From assembly GCA_020848435.1 (NCBI GenBank), contig JADLAC010000030.1, positions 62,001 to 126,000 on the forward strand: DNA of 64,000 bases, read 5' to 3'. The position numbers and the translations under genes were made by a program. Under the pieces are notes generated by a model. That model had not been told where the DNA came from and made no database searches. It saw nothing but the letters and a program-made list of their open reading frames with translations. The DNA is from Burkholderiales bacterium (GTDB lineage: Bacteria; Pseudomonadota; Gammaproteobacteria; Burkholderiales; WYBJ01). Positions 8,407 through 16,935 of the stretch are shown piece after piece. Position 1 is the stretch's first letter. Every line of letters starts with the position of its first letter.

Positions 8407-8481
8407 CGGGGACCGACCACGTTTTCCGGTCAGGCAACATCCACACTGTCAAGCATCGCAGGAAACGTGGTCGGTCCTCGC
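8407..8481. repeat. Long near-perfect inverted repeat between convergent genes
   Basis: GGGGACCGACCACGTTTTCC (about 8408-8427) is mirrored by GGAAACGTGGTCGGTCCTC (8461-8479), one arm lacking one T of the TTTT run. It lies just after the terC stop and before the end of the convergent Bug gene. It looks like a REP or small non-coding palindromic element and could stop transcription from both sides. Confidence 0.6.
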
Positions 8482-8520
8482 GCGCGTCACGAACCCGCGG
8501 CGCGCGCGGCGCTATGCTGC

Positions 8521-9486
8521 TCATTCGACCTTCGCGCCGGAGACCTTGACCGCTTGTCCCCAGCGGGCGAGCTCGGTCTTCACGAAGCGCGCGAAATCGG
8601 CGCGGCTATCGCCGATGGGGATCATCGACAGGTCCTGAAACCGCTTCTGCATCGCCGGCGTTTCGAGGGCCTTGACCACTTCCTGGTTGAGACGATCGAG
8701 GACCGCTGCCGGCGTCCCTGCGGTCGCGAACAAGCCCGCCCAGGCGACGGCATCGAATCCCTTCAGCCCTTGTTCGTCGAGCGTCGGCACGTCGGGGAAA
8801 AACGGGGAACGCTTGATCGATGTGACCGCGATCGGCCGCGCCTTGCCCGAGCGCACCGCCGTCATGACCGCGGGCATGGTATCGGCCAGCATGGCGATGC
8901 GCCCGGCCATGAGATCGGTCATGCTGGCCGTGGACCCCTTGTACGGCACGTGGGTGAGGCGGATCTTCGCATCGGCCGCGATCATCGCCTGTATCAGGTG
9001 ATGCGTGCTGCCGCTGCCAGAGGAGCCGTAGGTGATTTCTCCGGGGCGCTGGCGTGCGATCTTGATCAGATCCTGGATGCCGCGCGCCGGAAACGACGGG
9101 TTCACGCACACGAGCATCGGTAACGAGGCGATATTGCTGACGGGCGCGAAATCGCGCAGCGTGTCGTAACCCGGATCGGCGTACAAGTGCGGGTTGATGA
9201 CGATCGCGCTGGTGCCGCCGATCAGCAGCGTATAGCCGTCGCCCGGCGCCTTGGCAGCAAACGCCGTCCCGACCATGCTGCCTGCCCCCGGCCGGTTCTC
9301 GACCACGACCTGCTGACCCAACACCGCGGTCAAGCGTTCGGCCAGCACCCGCCCGACGATGTCGGCGCCCTGGCCCGGCGGAAAGGGCACGACCAACCGA
9401 ATCGCCTTGACCGGCCATTCCTGGGCTGTCGCCGTCGCGGGCAGCACGCAGGCCGCCAGCATCGCCGCCGCTACGAATACGCGCAT
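8521..9486 (-). CDS. Bug-family TTT substrate-binding protein
   Basis: This is a 321-residue periplasmic carboxylate receptor. The signal peptide MRVFVAAAMLAACVLPATATAQ is followed by VVPFPPGQGADIVGRV, ENRPGAGSMVG, GDGYTLLIGG and the VPYKGSTASMTDLMAGRIA segment that lines the ligand pocket in this family. ATG 9486 has AGGAGG six bases upstream; ATG 9492 would overlap that site and is less likely. It is the last gene of the long minus-strand series that starts at 16801. Its partners TctA and TctB are not in this window. Confidence 0.92.
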   Translation of the reverse strand: MRVFVAAAMLAACVLPATATAQEWPVKAIRLVVPFPPGQGADIVGRVLAERLTAVLGQQVVVENRPGAGSMVGTAFAAKAPGDGYTLLIGGTSAIVINPHLYADPGYDTLRDFAPVSNIASLPMLVCVNPSFPARGIQDLIKIARQRPGEITYGSSGSGSTHHLIQAMIAADAKIRLTHVPYKGSTASMTDLMAGRIAMLADTMPAVMTAVRSGKARPIAVTSIKRSPFFPDVPTLDEQGLKGFDAVAWAGLFATAGTPAAVLDRLNQEVVKALETPAMQKRFQDLSMIPIGDSRADFARFVKTELARWGQAVKVSGAKVE

Positions 9487-9528
9487 CGTCATCCTCCTCT
9501 GCGGGGTCAGTCATCCTACCGTTGCACC

Positions 9529-9554
9529 TTGCACGAATGCGCTGCAGCGTGCAA
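9529..9554. repeat. Inverted repeat with TTGCACG arms
   Basis: TTGCACG (9529-9535) and CGTGCAA (9548-9554) flank a 12-base loop and are followed by GACCTGACACC. The arm sequence is also the core of the 16-bp inverted repeat at 45869-45928, so both may belong to one intergenic repeat family. It lies between two tandem Bug genes. Confidence 0.4.
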
Positions 9555-9574
9555 GACCTGACACCGGTATACCG

Positions 9575-10543
9575 CTATATGCCGCCGAGCTTGCGCGACA
9601 AGTCGCGCCATTTGGCGATTTCCGCCTGGATATGACGCGCGAATTCCTGCGGCGTGCCGGCAACGGGCTCCGCGCCTTCGCGCTGCAGGTGCGCCTTGAC
9701 GCTCGCGGAATCGAGCACCTCGCGCACGCTCGCCTGCAAGCGGCTCACGAGGGCAGGGCTCACCCTGGCCGGGGCCAGCATGCCGAACCACGGATCGACC
9801 TGATAGCCCGGAACCGTCTCGGCGATCGCGGGAGTATCGGGGGCCGCGGCGGAGCGCTTGGCGCCCGTCACCCCCACCAGCCGCAGCTTGCCCGACTTGT
9901 TGTGCGGGATCACGATGGGAAGACCGGCGAAGACCGCGGCCACCTCGCCGCTCATCGCCGCGGTCAGGGCGGGCGCGCCGCCCTTGTAAGGCACGAGCGT
10001 CATGTCGAAGCCGGCCATGGCCTTGAGCAGCTCCATCGACAGGTGCGGCGAAGTGCCGACGCCGCTCGATGCGTACGAGAGCTTGCCGGGGTTCGCTTTC
10101 GCATGCCGGATCAACTCGGCCACCGACTTGACGGGCAGCGACGGCGTTACGGCGAGCGCGTTCGGCAAGGTGACGGCGAGGCTGACGGGAGAGAAGTCGC
10201 GCAGCGGATCGAACGGCAACTTCTGTTGCAGGCTGGGCAGGACGCTGAAGGTGAGCGTCGTGAACAACAGCGTATAGCCATCGGCCGGCGCGCGCGCCAC
10301 CAACTCGGTGCCGATGACCGTATTGCCCCCGGGCCGGTTGTCGACGATGACCTGCTGGCTCCAGATCTGGGTGAGCTGATGGGCAATCAGACGCGCGAGC
10401 ACGTCGGTGTTGCCGCCGGGGGTATAGGGCACGACCAGGCGCACCGGCTTGTCGGGATACTGCGCCGCCGCGGCCAGCGACGAGCATAGCACGAGGCTGC
10501 CCAACACGATCAACGTGCCGCGGCTATTGGGGTGTTTCGTCAT
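9575..10543 (-). CDS. Bug-family TTT substrate-binding protein
   Basis: The 322-residue receptor has a clear signal peptide (LIVLGSLVLCSSLAAAAQ) and then VVPYTPGGNTDVLAR, DNRPGGNTVIG, ADGYTLLFTT and VPYKGGAPALTAAMSGEVA. The chosen ATG 10543 has GGAG six bases upstream. An in-frame ATG at 10558 overlaps the upstream ligase stop as ATGA, so coupled initiation there is a real alternative. Its position right after the CoA ligase subunits suggests it supplies the acid that those enzymes activate. Confidence 0.9.
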   Translation of the reverse strand: MTKHPNSRGTLIVLGSLVLCSSLAAAAQYPDKPVRLVVPYTPGGNTDVLARLIAHQLTQIWSQQVIVDNRPGGNTVIGTELVARAPADGYTLLFTTLTFSVLPSLQQKLPFDPLRDFSPVSLAVTLPNALAVTPSLPVKSVAELIRHAKANPGKLSYASSGVGTSPHLSMELLKAMAGFDMTLVPYKGGAPALTAAMSGEVAAVFAGLPIVIPHNKSGKLRLVGVTGAKRSAAAPDTPAIAETVPGYQVDPWFGMLAPARVSPALVSRLQASVREVLDSASVKAHLQREGAEPVAGTPQEFARHIQAEIAKWRDLSRKLGGI

Positions 10544-10554
10544 GCCGTTCTCCG

Positions 10555-11469
10555 TCATGGCGCGGCGACAGCCGGTGCGATGCCGCAACGCCGCAGCAGG
10601 GCCGGGATCTCGTCCAAGGACGATGCGATCCGCGCACCGGCTTCGGCCAGAAGCCGCTTCTTCGCCGATACGGCGTCGTTGCCGGAGCTGATGATGGCAG
10701 CGGCATGACCGAAGCTCTGGCCGCGAGGGTAGCGTTCCTGGAATTCGCCGGCGAGCAGGGCGAGCACGGGTTTCTTCAGCGCGCCCGCGCGCACGCGCTC
10801 GGCCACCTCGCGCTCGTTCGGCGTCCCGGGTTCGCCGAAAATCACCACGGCGTCGGTTTGCGGATCACGCTCGAACAGATCCAGGTAGTCGGCCATCGCC
10901 ATGCCGGTCACGATATCCCCGCCCATGCCGATCGAGGTCGAGATGCCGTAACCGGCCGCGCGCAGCGTGAGCGCGATCTCGGCCGTCATGCCGCCGGAGC
11001 GCGAGCACACACCGATACGTCCGGGCGCGAAGATCTCGTCCGGCCGGATGCCGCCGACGCCGCCGACCTTGGATTGACCGGGCGAGATCATGCCGTTGGT
11101 ATTGCAGCCCACGACGCGCGCGCCGGCTTCGCGTGCCGCGGCGAAAACGTACAAGGCATCGTGCAGCGGCACCAGCTCGGCCGTGATCACCAGCAGTTTC
11201 ATGCCTGCCGCAAGCGCTTCGAGCGCGGCTGCCTTGACCAGCGCCGGGGGGACGTAAGCCACCGACACATCGGCCGGATGGCGGTGAAGCGCTTGCTCGA
11301 CCGAATCGAACACCGGCACGCCGTGTACGCGCTCGCCGCCTTTGCCCGGCGTGACCCCGGCGACGATGCGGGCACCATACTGAAGACACCATTGGGTATC
11401 GAAACGCGCCTGCGCCCCCGTGATCCCCTGGACCAGGATGCGCGTCGCGGCATCGAGCAGGATACTCAT
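10555..11469 (-). CDS. Succinyl-CoA synthetase alpha-subunit-like acyl-CoA ligase (ADP-forming)
   Basis: The 304-residue protein resembles SucD. It has an N-terminal CoA-binding Rossmann domain (ILVQGITGAQARFDTQ, GVTPGKGGERVHGVPVFDSV) and a C-terminal ligase domain with GVCSRSGGMTAEI and QSFGHAAAI, where H255 matches the phosphorylated histidine of SucD. Together with the beta-like subunit just upstream it should convert a carboxylic acid, ATP and CoA to the CoA ester, ADP and phosphate. The genes overlap as ATGA. The setting, next to Bug receptors and hotdog proteins and away from other TCA-cycle genes, points to an acid other than succinate, such as a malate-CoA-ligase-like role. Confidence 0.88.
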   Translation of the reverse strand: MSILLDAATRILVQGITGAQARFDTQWCLQYGARIVAGVTPGKGGERVHGVPVFDSVEQALHRHPADVSVAYVPPALVKAAALEALAAGMKLLVITAELVPLHDALYVFAAAREAGARVVGCNTNGMISPGQSKVGGVGGIRPDEIFAPGRIGVCSRSGGMTAEIALTLRAAGYGISTSIGMGGDIVTGMAMADYLDLFERDPQTDAVVIFGEPGTPNEREVAERVRAGALKKPVLALLAGEFQERYPRGQSFGHAAAIISSGNDAVSAKKRLLAEAGARIASSLDEIPALLRRCGIAPAVAAP

Positions 11470-12671
11470 GCGCCGGCCTGCCGTTTGCGCGCTGCGACCA
11501 GCTCGATGATGAGCTGCACCGCCCGCTCGAGCGTGGTGCCGCGCGGCACGTAGTGGATGTTCGGTCTGCCCGCGGCCATGGCGCGCGATTGCTCCTCGCC
11601 GGCGCCGAAGAGCCGGATGACGATCGGAAATGCCGCGGTATCGATGCGTTTCTCGTCGATGACCTCGAGCAGCGTGCGAACGCGGATGTCGGTGCGCGCC
11701 ATCTGCGCGAAGTTGAACCCGACCAACAGTCCCTCGATCCGCGGGTGCTCGAGCACCGCCTCGATCACCGCCTTGAGCTTGCGATTGTCGCTGCCCGTCG
11801 GCGGCGTCACGCAGTGATTGGCGGGGCGCCCGCCGAGCGCCAGCATCAGATCGTGCTGATACAAGCCGGGCCCGCCGCCGCCGACGATGAGCCCGATATC
11901 GCCGTCGAGCTCGATGTAACGGCATTCGCCGCCGGGTACGTCGCGGTTCACTAGTGCGACCCGCCGCTCGCGCGGATTGGCCGGCAACTGCGTGTCGTCC
12001 TCTGCCTGGGTCCACTCGGGATGGCGAAACAAGGCATTCTCATCGACCGCCAGCATCGCGCCGGCCACGCTGAGCATCCCCGCGGGGCCGATCGCGATCG
12101 GATTGAGCTCGAGCAACGTGGCATCGCCCTGCGAGAACGCGCCGTAGAGTTGCGCGCTCAGCCGCGACAGCGCGCTCAGCCGTTCGTCCGCAATGCCCGC
12201 ACGGCGCCATTGCTCGCACGCGAGCTCGAGTGTGACGCCATGCAGCGGATCGACCGCGGCGGTGACGATGGTGCCCGGCCGTGCATCCGCCTGAGCTTCG
12301 ATGTCGACGCCGCCCTGCGATGACGCGAGCATTTCGATGCCGCGCCCATCGAGGGCATAGGCGAGATAGAGCTCGGCGGCGATAGCGATCTTCTCCTCGA
12401 CCAGAACGCGCCGTACCGCGTGGCCGAGGACTTGCGTGCCGAGCAACCCATCCGCGACCTGCGCGGCCTCGGTTTCATCGCGAGCGATGCGCACCGCGCC
12501 CGCCTTGCCGCGCCGGCCGGCCGGGATGAGGGCTTTTACGACCACCGCCGTGCCCAGCTCGCGCGCGAGGCGAGCAGCTTCAACCGCAGAGGCCGCGACG
12601 CCGCCGCGCGGCACGGGGCAGCCGCAACGGCGCAGCCAAGCCTTGGCGAGATCCTCGTTGAGGCGGAACAT
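11466..12671 (-). CDS. Succinyl-CoA synthetase beta-subunit-like ATP-grasp ligase
   Basis: This 401-residue protein begins with LNEDLAKAWLRRCGCPVPRG, the usual start of the ATP-grasp domain of SucC-like proteins, then AVVVKALIPAGRRGKAGAV for nucleotide binding and LLELNPIAI for metal binding. The C-terminal part carries IGLIVGGGGPGLYQHDLMLALGG and the power helix region. Its length is close to that of SucC. It pairs with the alpha-like gene at 10555-11469, which it overlaps by four bases. Compared with SucC, sequence around residues 225-260 (ENPREARVALVN-type stretch here with PGGECRYIELDGDIG) suggests a divergent subfamily. Confidence 0.87.
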   Translation of the reverse strand: MFRLNEDLAKAWLRRCGCPVPRGGVAASAVEAARLARELGTAVVVKALIPAGRRGKAGAVRIARDETEAAQVADGLLGTQVLGHAVRRVLVEEKIAIAAELYLAYALDGRGIEMLASSQGGVDIEAQADARPGTIVTAAVDPLHGVTLELACEQWRRAGIADERLSALSRLSAQLYGAFSQGDATLLELNPIAIGPAGMLSVAGAMLAVDENALFRHPEWTQAEDDTQLPANPRERRVALVNRDVPGGECRYIELDGDIGLIVGGGGPGLYQHDLMLALGGRPANHCVTPPTGSDNRKLKAVIEAVLEHPRIEGLLVGFNFAQMARTDIRVRTLLEVIDEKRIDTAAFPIVIRLFGAGEEQSRAMAAGRPNIHYVPRGTTLERAVQLIIELVAARKRQAGA

Positions 12672-12680
12672 CGACCGCGA

Positions 12681-13142
12681 TTAGCGCGTGAGCGCTTCGC
12701 TGCGAGAACGCAGCAGGCAGCTCGCCGTGCCGGTCAGAACTTTTTCCGCATCCTGGTTTTCGCACCAGACCTCGGCTTGAATGCGGATAGCGCCGCTCTC
12801 GTCGGTGCGCGCCGTGAGCTTGACGATCGGTGTGACGACATCGTCCACCTTGACGCTGCGAACGATCTTCACGTCCCAGGCGCCGTGCGAATACCAGTCG
12901 TGACCGAAGACACGAAGCAGATGGCTGGCGAGATAGCCTTCGAATTGAGTCCCGGAGGCGACCACTTTCGCCAACCCGGTTTCGTTGGCCACCGCGAGAT
13001 CGGTGTGCAAATTGCGCTCCGGCCACCCGGGCGTGTCGAAGGCGCCGCCCGAAAACGCCAAGCTGCGGGCGAGCGACAGGGTCTTGGGCTTGCCGCGGAA
13101 GATCGTTCCGGGCGCGGCGGTCAGCACGTCGAGCGCGCTCAT
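12681..13142 (-). CDS. MaoC-like hotdog-fold hydratase subunit
   Basis: This is a 153-residue hotdog-fold protein with VASGTQFEGYLASHLLRVFG, the place of the catalytic-site helix in (R)-specific hydratases, followed by long strand-forming segments (VKIVRSVKVDDVVTPIVKLTART, QAEVWCENQDAEKVLTGTAS). The standard Asp/His of MaoC is not cleanly placed, so activity is uncertain. It overlaps the upstream hotdog gene as ATGA, and the pair probably forms a heterodimer acting on the CoA ester made by the neighbouring ligase or CoA-transferase. Confidence 0.72.
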   Translation of the reverse strand: MSALDVLTAAPGTIFRGKPKTLSLARSLAFSGGAFDTPGWPERNLHTDLAVANETGLAKVVASGTQFEGYLASHLLRVFGHDWYSHGAWDVKIVRSVKVDDVVTPIVKLTARTDESGAIRIQAEVWCENQDAEKVLTGTASCLLRSRSEALTR

Positions 13143-13597
13143 CGTCCGGCATCCAATGCAAAGGTCTTCACCTTGCCGAGGGTGAAAAAGGTCGAGCTCA
13201 ACTCTCGGCGCAGGATCGCGGTGCCGGCGGCGTTCGCCGTCACCGCCACGTAATCCTGGTAGATCTTGCCGCGCTGCTCGTAGGTGGCGCTGACCGTCCA
13301 GCTCACCCGCAAGAGCTCGCCGACGAAGGCGGGATGCAGGAACCAGGTCTTGTCGCGGGCGAAGGCCGAGCCCATCCCCGGGGCTTGGCGGTAGGAGGGG
13401 CTGCGCGTACGCGGCATCATGTGCAGCAGCAACACCGGGTGCACCAGCGGCCCGCGCGCGTCGATGCCCTCGATGTACACGCGATCGAAATCTTCGACGG
13501 CGTACAGGAATTGCTGGTTCAGCTCGTGCGTTACCGTGTATTCGAGCGGGGCATAGTGCTCGCCTGCTGCCAGCTCATGCGCGTACTTCGGTTGCAT
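13139..13597 (-). CDS. MaoC-like hotdog-fold protein (N-terminal-type subunit)
   Basis: The 152-residue protein fits the FAS1-like N-terminal half of two-domain MaoC dehydratases: an opening AHELAAGEHYAPLEYTVT segment, LVHPVLLLHMM, and a C-terminal strand VAVTANAAGTAILRREL followed by a Phe-rich tail. It is translationally coupled to the next hotdog gene. The likely job is substrate binding or structural support in a heterodimeric hydratase; this is inference from gene pairing. A 183-base gap with no gene lies between it and the upstream Bug gene. Confidence 0.7.
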   Translation of the reverse strand: MQPKYAHELAAGEHYAPLEYTVTHELNQQFLYAVEDFDRVYIEGIDARGPLVHPVLLLHMMPRTRSPSYRQAPGMGSAFARDKTWFLHPAFVGELLRVSWTVSATYEQRGKIYQDYVAVTANAAGTAILRRELSSTFFTLGKVKTFALDAGR

Positions 13598-13780
13598 GCT
13601 CGTTGCACTCCCGGCTGCGGTTCGTGTCCGGCGACGATTTCGTCATGCTTGCCGTTTCGTGGCACGCAGTCATGGCATTGGCCCATGCAGCGACGAACCG
13701 CGAATTCAGGACACTCGGACGCGATTAGGCTATACGGCCGCGGAGAAATCAAGCCGGCGCGTCGCACGGGGGTTCGGGGT

Positions 13781-14809
13781 CTATTGCGCTTTGATGTTGC
13801 TTTGCCTGATCACGCGCGCGTACTTCGCGATTTCCGCCTCCAGGTGGGCGCGCAAGGCTTGCGGCGAGCTGCCGACCGCATCGATGCCTTCGCGCTGGTA
13901 GAAAGCCTGCACCTTGTCGCTGTGCAAGACCTTGCGGATTTCACCGCTCATGCGCGCGACGATCTCCGCCGGGGTGCCGCGGGGAAAGAAAGTCGCGTAC
14001 CAGACATCGGTTTCCAATCCCGGTACTGTGGCATTGATCGGCGGCAGGTCGGGAAAGGCCGACGCGGGTTTGGGCGTCGTCACGGCAAGACCGCGGATCT
14101 TCTTCGCTTGCAGTTGCGACATCGCCACCGGCGCCACGACGAAGAGCAGCGCCACATCGCCCGTCAACAAGCCGACCAACGCCGGACCGCCGCCCTTGTA
14201 GGGCACGATCGTCGTGTCGATGCCGCCGAGCTGGTTGAGCATCTCGGCCGCGAGGTGGCCGGTGCTGCCGACCTCGTTCGCGCCGCTGCTCAGCTTGCCC
14301 GGATGGCGCTTGGCCAGCGCGATCAGCTCGCGCACCGAGCGCGCCGGGACGCTCGGGTGCACACACAGCACCAGCGGTCCCGAGGAAATGAGGCTCGCGG
14401 GCGAGAGCTCCTTGCGTGGATCGAACTTCAGCGTATCGGCGAGCAGCGTCGTGTTGACCGCGAGCGTCGAAGTGGTGAAGAGCATGGTGTAGCCGTCGGG
14501 CGGGGCTTCCGCGACGACCTGCGCGCCGAGCAATCCGCCCGCGCCGGGCCGGTTGTCGATGATGAAATTCGCGCCCATGCCGGCGCGCAGATTCTCCGTG
14601 ATGAGGCGCGACTGTATGGTCGCACCGCCGCCTGCGCCGAACGGGACGACGACGCGAATCGGCTTCGCCGGCCACGCCTGCGCACCGGCCGTACCGGGCA
14701 ATGCCGCGAGCGTACCCAGGGTCGCAGTCAGGGCGAGGACACGCAGCGACCTGCACGGCGCGCGGACGCCATGATCGCCCGCGTCTTCCCGCGCGCGATC
14801 CGCACGCAT
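13781..14809 (-). CDS. Bug-family TTT substrate-binding protein
   Basis: The receptor carries the hydrophobic signal segment RVLALTATLGTLAALPGTAGAQ, then VVPFGAGGGATIQSR, DNRPGAGGLLGAQV, PDGYTMLFTT and VPYKGGGPALVGLLTGDVA. ATG 14809 gives 342 residues with a rather long charged lead before the signal segment. ATG 14860 is an alternative that would overlap the upstream CoA-transferase end by 17 bases; neither has a well-spaced ribosome site. The gene follows the CoA-transferase directly, which ties uptake to CoA activation. Confidence 0.87.
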   Translation of the reverse strand: MRADRAREDAGDHGVRAPCRSLRVLALTATLGTLAALPGTAGAQAWPAKPIRVVVPFGAGGGATIQSRLITENLRAGMGANFIIDNRPGAGGLLGAQVVAEAPPDGYTMLFTTSTLAVNTTLLADTLKFDPRKELSPASLISSGPLVLCVHPSVPARSVRELIALAKRHPGKLSSGANEVGSTGHLAAEMLNQLGGIDTTIVPYKGGGPALVGLLTGDVALLFVVAPVAMSQLQAKKIRGLAVTTPKPASAFPDLPPINATVPGLETDVWYATFFPRGTPAEIVARMSGEIRKVLHSDKVQAFYQREGIDAVGSSPQALRAHLEAEIAKYARVIRQSNIKAQ

Positions 14810-14843
14810 GCGGTACGGTTCGTGTCCTCTTCCGATCGTCGCC

Positions 14844-16028
14844 TCAGGGTGTCTTTTCATTGAGCTTTTCGATTTCCGCGCTGGTCCAGCCGATTTCCGT
14901 CAGGACCTCGTGCTGGTGTTGTCCCAGCAGCGGCGGTGCGCGCCGCCCGCTCGCCGGGGTGTCGCTCAGCTTGATCGGGATCCCGGGTACCTTGATCGTT
15001 CCGAGGGTCGGGTGCTCGAGGGTCATGATCATGTCGCGCGCCGCGGTTTGCGGATCGCGTAAGACATCTTCGATGGTGTTGATGCGGCTGCACGGAACGC
15101 CGGCATCGGTGATGCGCCGCGCCCACTCGGCGGTCTCGCGTTCGCGAAAGCGTCGCGCCAGCTTGGCGTTGAGGGCGGCGCGGTTCTTGACGCGCTTGGC
15201 GTTGGTGGCGAAAGCGGGGTCTTCGGCCAGCTCGGGCAGGTCCATGACAGCCGCGAGCTTGCGAAACAGGCGGTCGTTCAGCGCGGCCACCATGAGATCG
15301 CCGTCCTTGGTCGCGTAGACCTCGTACGGTGCGAGATGCGCCGATGCGGAGCCGAGCTTGCCCGCCGGCGCCTTGCCGGTGGCGAAGTAGCCGACCGCGC
15401 GAAACAAGAGCCAGGCGATCTGCGATTCGAACAGCGATGCTTCCACCCGCTGTCCGCGCCCGGTACGACTGCGCGCGGCCAGGGCGAGCAGGATCGCCTG
15501 GTTGGCGTACATCGCGGCACTGATGTCGCAGATCGAGACGCTCGCGCGTGTCGGCGGCGTGCCCGGCGCGCCGGTCATGTGCATGATGCCAACGAAGGCT
15601 TGCATGACCGAGTCGTAAGCGGCCTGGTCGCGGCGCGGGCCGCTGTCGCCGAAGCCGGAGATCGAGCAATACACGATGCGCGGATTGACTTTCCGGATCG
15701 TCTCGTAGTCGATGCCGAGACGCTCGGGCACGCCGCGCCGGTAGTTCTCCACCAGCACGTCGGCGCGCGCGCACAAGTCGAACAGCGCTTTGCGGCCGAG
15801 CGGTGTTTTCAAGTCGAGCACGATGGAGCGCTTGTTGCGGTTCACGGCGAGAAACTCGGCGCCTTGATCGCCCCAGAACGGCGGACCCCAGGTGCGCGCC
15901 TGGTCGCCGGCGGGCGATTCCACCTTGATCACGTCGGCGCCGGCATCGCCCAGCATCATGGTGCACAGCGGCCCGGACAACACCGAGGTCAAGTCGACCA
16001 CCCGAATGCCTTCGAGCGCGGCCGTCAT
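14844..16028 (-). CDS. CaiB/BaiF family (type III) CoA-transferase
   Basis: The 394-residue protein from ATG 16028 shows GIRVVDLTSVLSGPLCTMML, DAGADVIKVESPAGD, VNRNKRSIVLDLKTPLG, ISGFGDSGP and GQRVEASLFESQIA. In the last motif a Glu takes the place of the usual catalytic Asp, as in many family members. It overlaps the upstream enoyl-CoA hydratase gene as ATGA. Here CoA transfer is probably one route of activation in a pathway that also encodes an ATP-dependent ligase; the acid and CoA donor are unknown. Confidence 0.92.
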   Translation of the reverse strand: MTAALEGIRVVDLTSVLSGPLCTMMLGDAGADVIKVESPAGDQARTWGPPFWGDQGAEFLAVNRNKRSIVLDLKTPLGRKALFDLCARADVLVENYRRGVPERLGIDYETIRKVNPRIVYCSISGFGDSGPRRDQAAYDSVMQAFVGIMHMTGAPGTPPTRASVSICDISAAMYANQAILLALAARSRTGRGQRVEASLFESQIAWLLFRAVGYFATGKAPAGKLGSASAHLAPYEVYATKDGDLMVAALNDRLFRKLAAVMDLPELAEDPAFATNAKRVKNRAALNAKLARRFRERETAEWARRITDAGVPCSRINTIEDVLRDPQTAARDMIMTLEHPTLGTIKVPGIPIKLSDTPASGRRAPPLLGQHQHEVLTEIGWTSAEIEKLNEKTP

Positions 16029-16801
16029 CGTTTCTTCTCGGCGGCTGCACGCCGGGCGAGATAGCTGTCGATCCTCGCCTGGAACTTCGGATGCAGGCGG
16101 GAGATCACGCGGATGTCGCGCGCGTATTCGAGCGCCTTGTTGTATTCCATGTCGGTGGCCGTGCGCACCACCTCCTTGGTGAACGCGATGCCATGATGCG
16201 CATTGCCGGCGATTTCGAGCGCGAGCGCGGTGGCGGTCTGCAGCGATTCCCCGTTGGGGACGACGCGATTCACCAGGCCGAGACGATGCGCTTCGGCGGC
16301 ATCGACCGGCCGCCCGGTGAACAGCATTTCGTTCATCGCCTTGCGCCCGATCAAGCGCAGCAGCGCGGGGATGACGGTCGCCGAGGCGATGCCAGCGCGC
16401 ACTTCGGGATAGCCGATGGTCGCGCGCTCCTCGGCGATGGCGAGGTCCGACCAGCCGACCAGGTTCGCACCCAGCCCGAGGGCCGGACCGTTGATTGCGG
16501 AGATGGTCACCTTGGGAAAGTTCCACACCAGGCGGTTCAATTCGAGGATGTGCTCGTATTCGCCGCGGTCTTCCAGCGCGCTGGCCTTGCGCATCTCGCG
16601 CAAGTCCGCGCCGCCGGAGAAGGCGCTGCCGGCGCCGGTGAAGATCACGACCACGATGTCGTCGTCGCGCTCGATTTCGCGTAGCGCCTCGGTCATCTGG
16701 CGAACCAGCGCGGGGCTGAAGGGATTGCGCTTGTCGGGTTCGTTCAAAGTGACGACCGCAACCGGCGGCCGCTTATCCACGAGCAGGCGGGGCTCGGTCA
16801 T
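16025..16801 (-). CDS. Enoyl-CoA hydratase/isomerase (crotonase) family protein
   Basis: This 258-residue crotonase-fold protein has SGGADLREM, the first oxyanion-hole segment, then NGPALGLGANLVGWSDLAIAEE and IGYPEVRAGI. Of the two Glu residues used by classical hydratases, the second (PEV) is kept and the first is replaced in GLGANLV, so hydration is uncertain. ATG 16801 has AAGGA six bases upstream and is preferred over the ATG at 16855. It is the first gene of the series that runs down to 8521 and faces a divergent LysR gene. Confidence 0.88.
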   Translation of the reverse strand: MTEPRLLVDKRPPVAVVTLNEPDKRNPFSPALVRQMTEALREIERDDDIVVVIFTGAGSAFSGGADLREMRKASALEDRGEYEHILELNRLVWNFPKVTISAINGPALGLGANLVGWSDLAIAEERATIGYPEVRAGIASATVIPALLRLIGRKAMNEMLFTGRPVDAAEAHRLGLVNRVVPNGESLQTATALALEIAGNAHHGIAFTKEVVRTATDMEYNKALEYARDIRVISRLHPKFQARIDSYLARRAAAEKKR

Positions 16802-16856
16802 CGACGATCCTTGCACAGTGAGAAGGGAGTGAACGGCTCGCGCACGTGAAATCAAG

Positions 16857-16872
16857 TCCGACAGGCTCCTAG
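16857..16872. repeat. 16-bp sequence shared in inverted orientation with 25545-25560
   Basis: TCCGACAGGCTCCTAG here is the exact reverse complement of CTAGGAGCCTGTCGGA at 25545-25560. It sits in the divergent hydratase/LysR gap, just upstream of a TATAAT box. A 16-bp exact match in two gaps 8.7 kb apart is unlikely by chance and suggests a dispersed short repeat. Confidence 0.5.
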
Positions 16873-16888
16873 GCTAGCGGCACTCTCC

Positions 16889-16894
16889 TATAAT
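16889..16894 (+). promoter_or_regulatory. Candidate -10 box (TATAAT) of the LysR gene
   Basis: A perfect TATAAT lies 42 bases upstream of the GTG start at 16936, in DNA that is otherwise GC-rich. No good -35 is seen at 16-18 bases, so activation by a regulator or weak basal use is possible. Confidence 0.45.
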
Positions 16895-16935
16895 GGCCAA
16901 GTCTTGCTTTCAATAGACTATCGATCGAAGTTATC

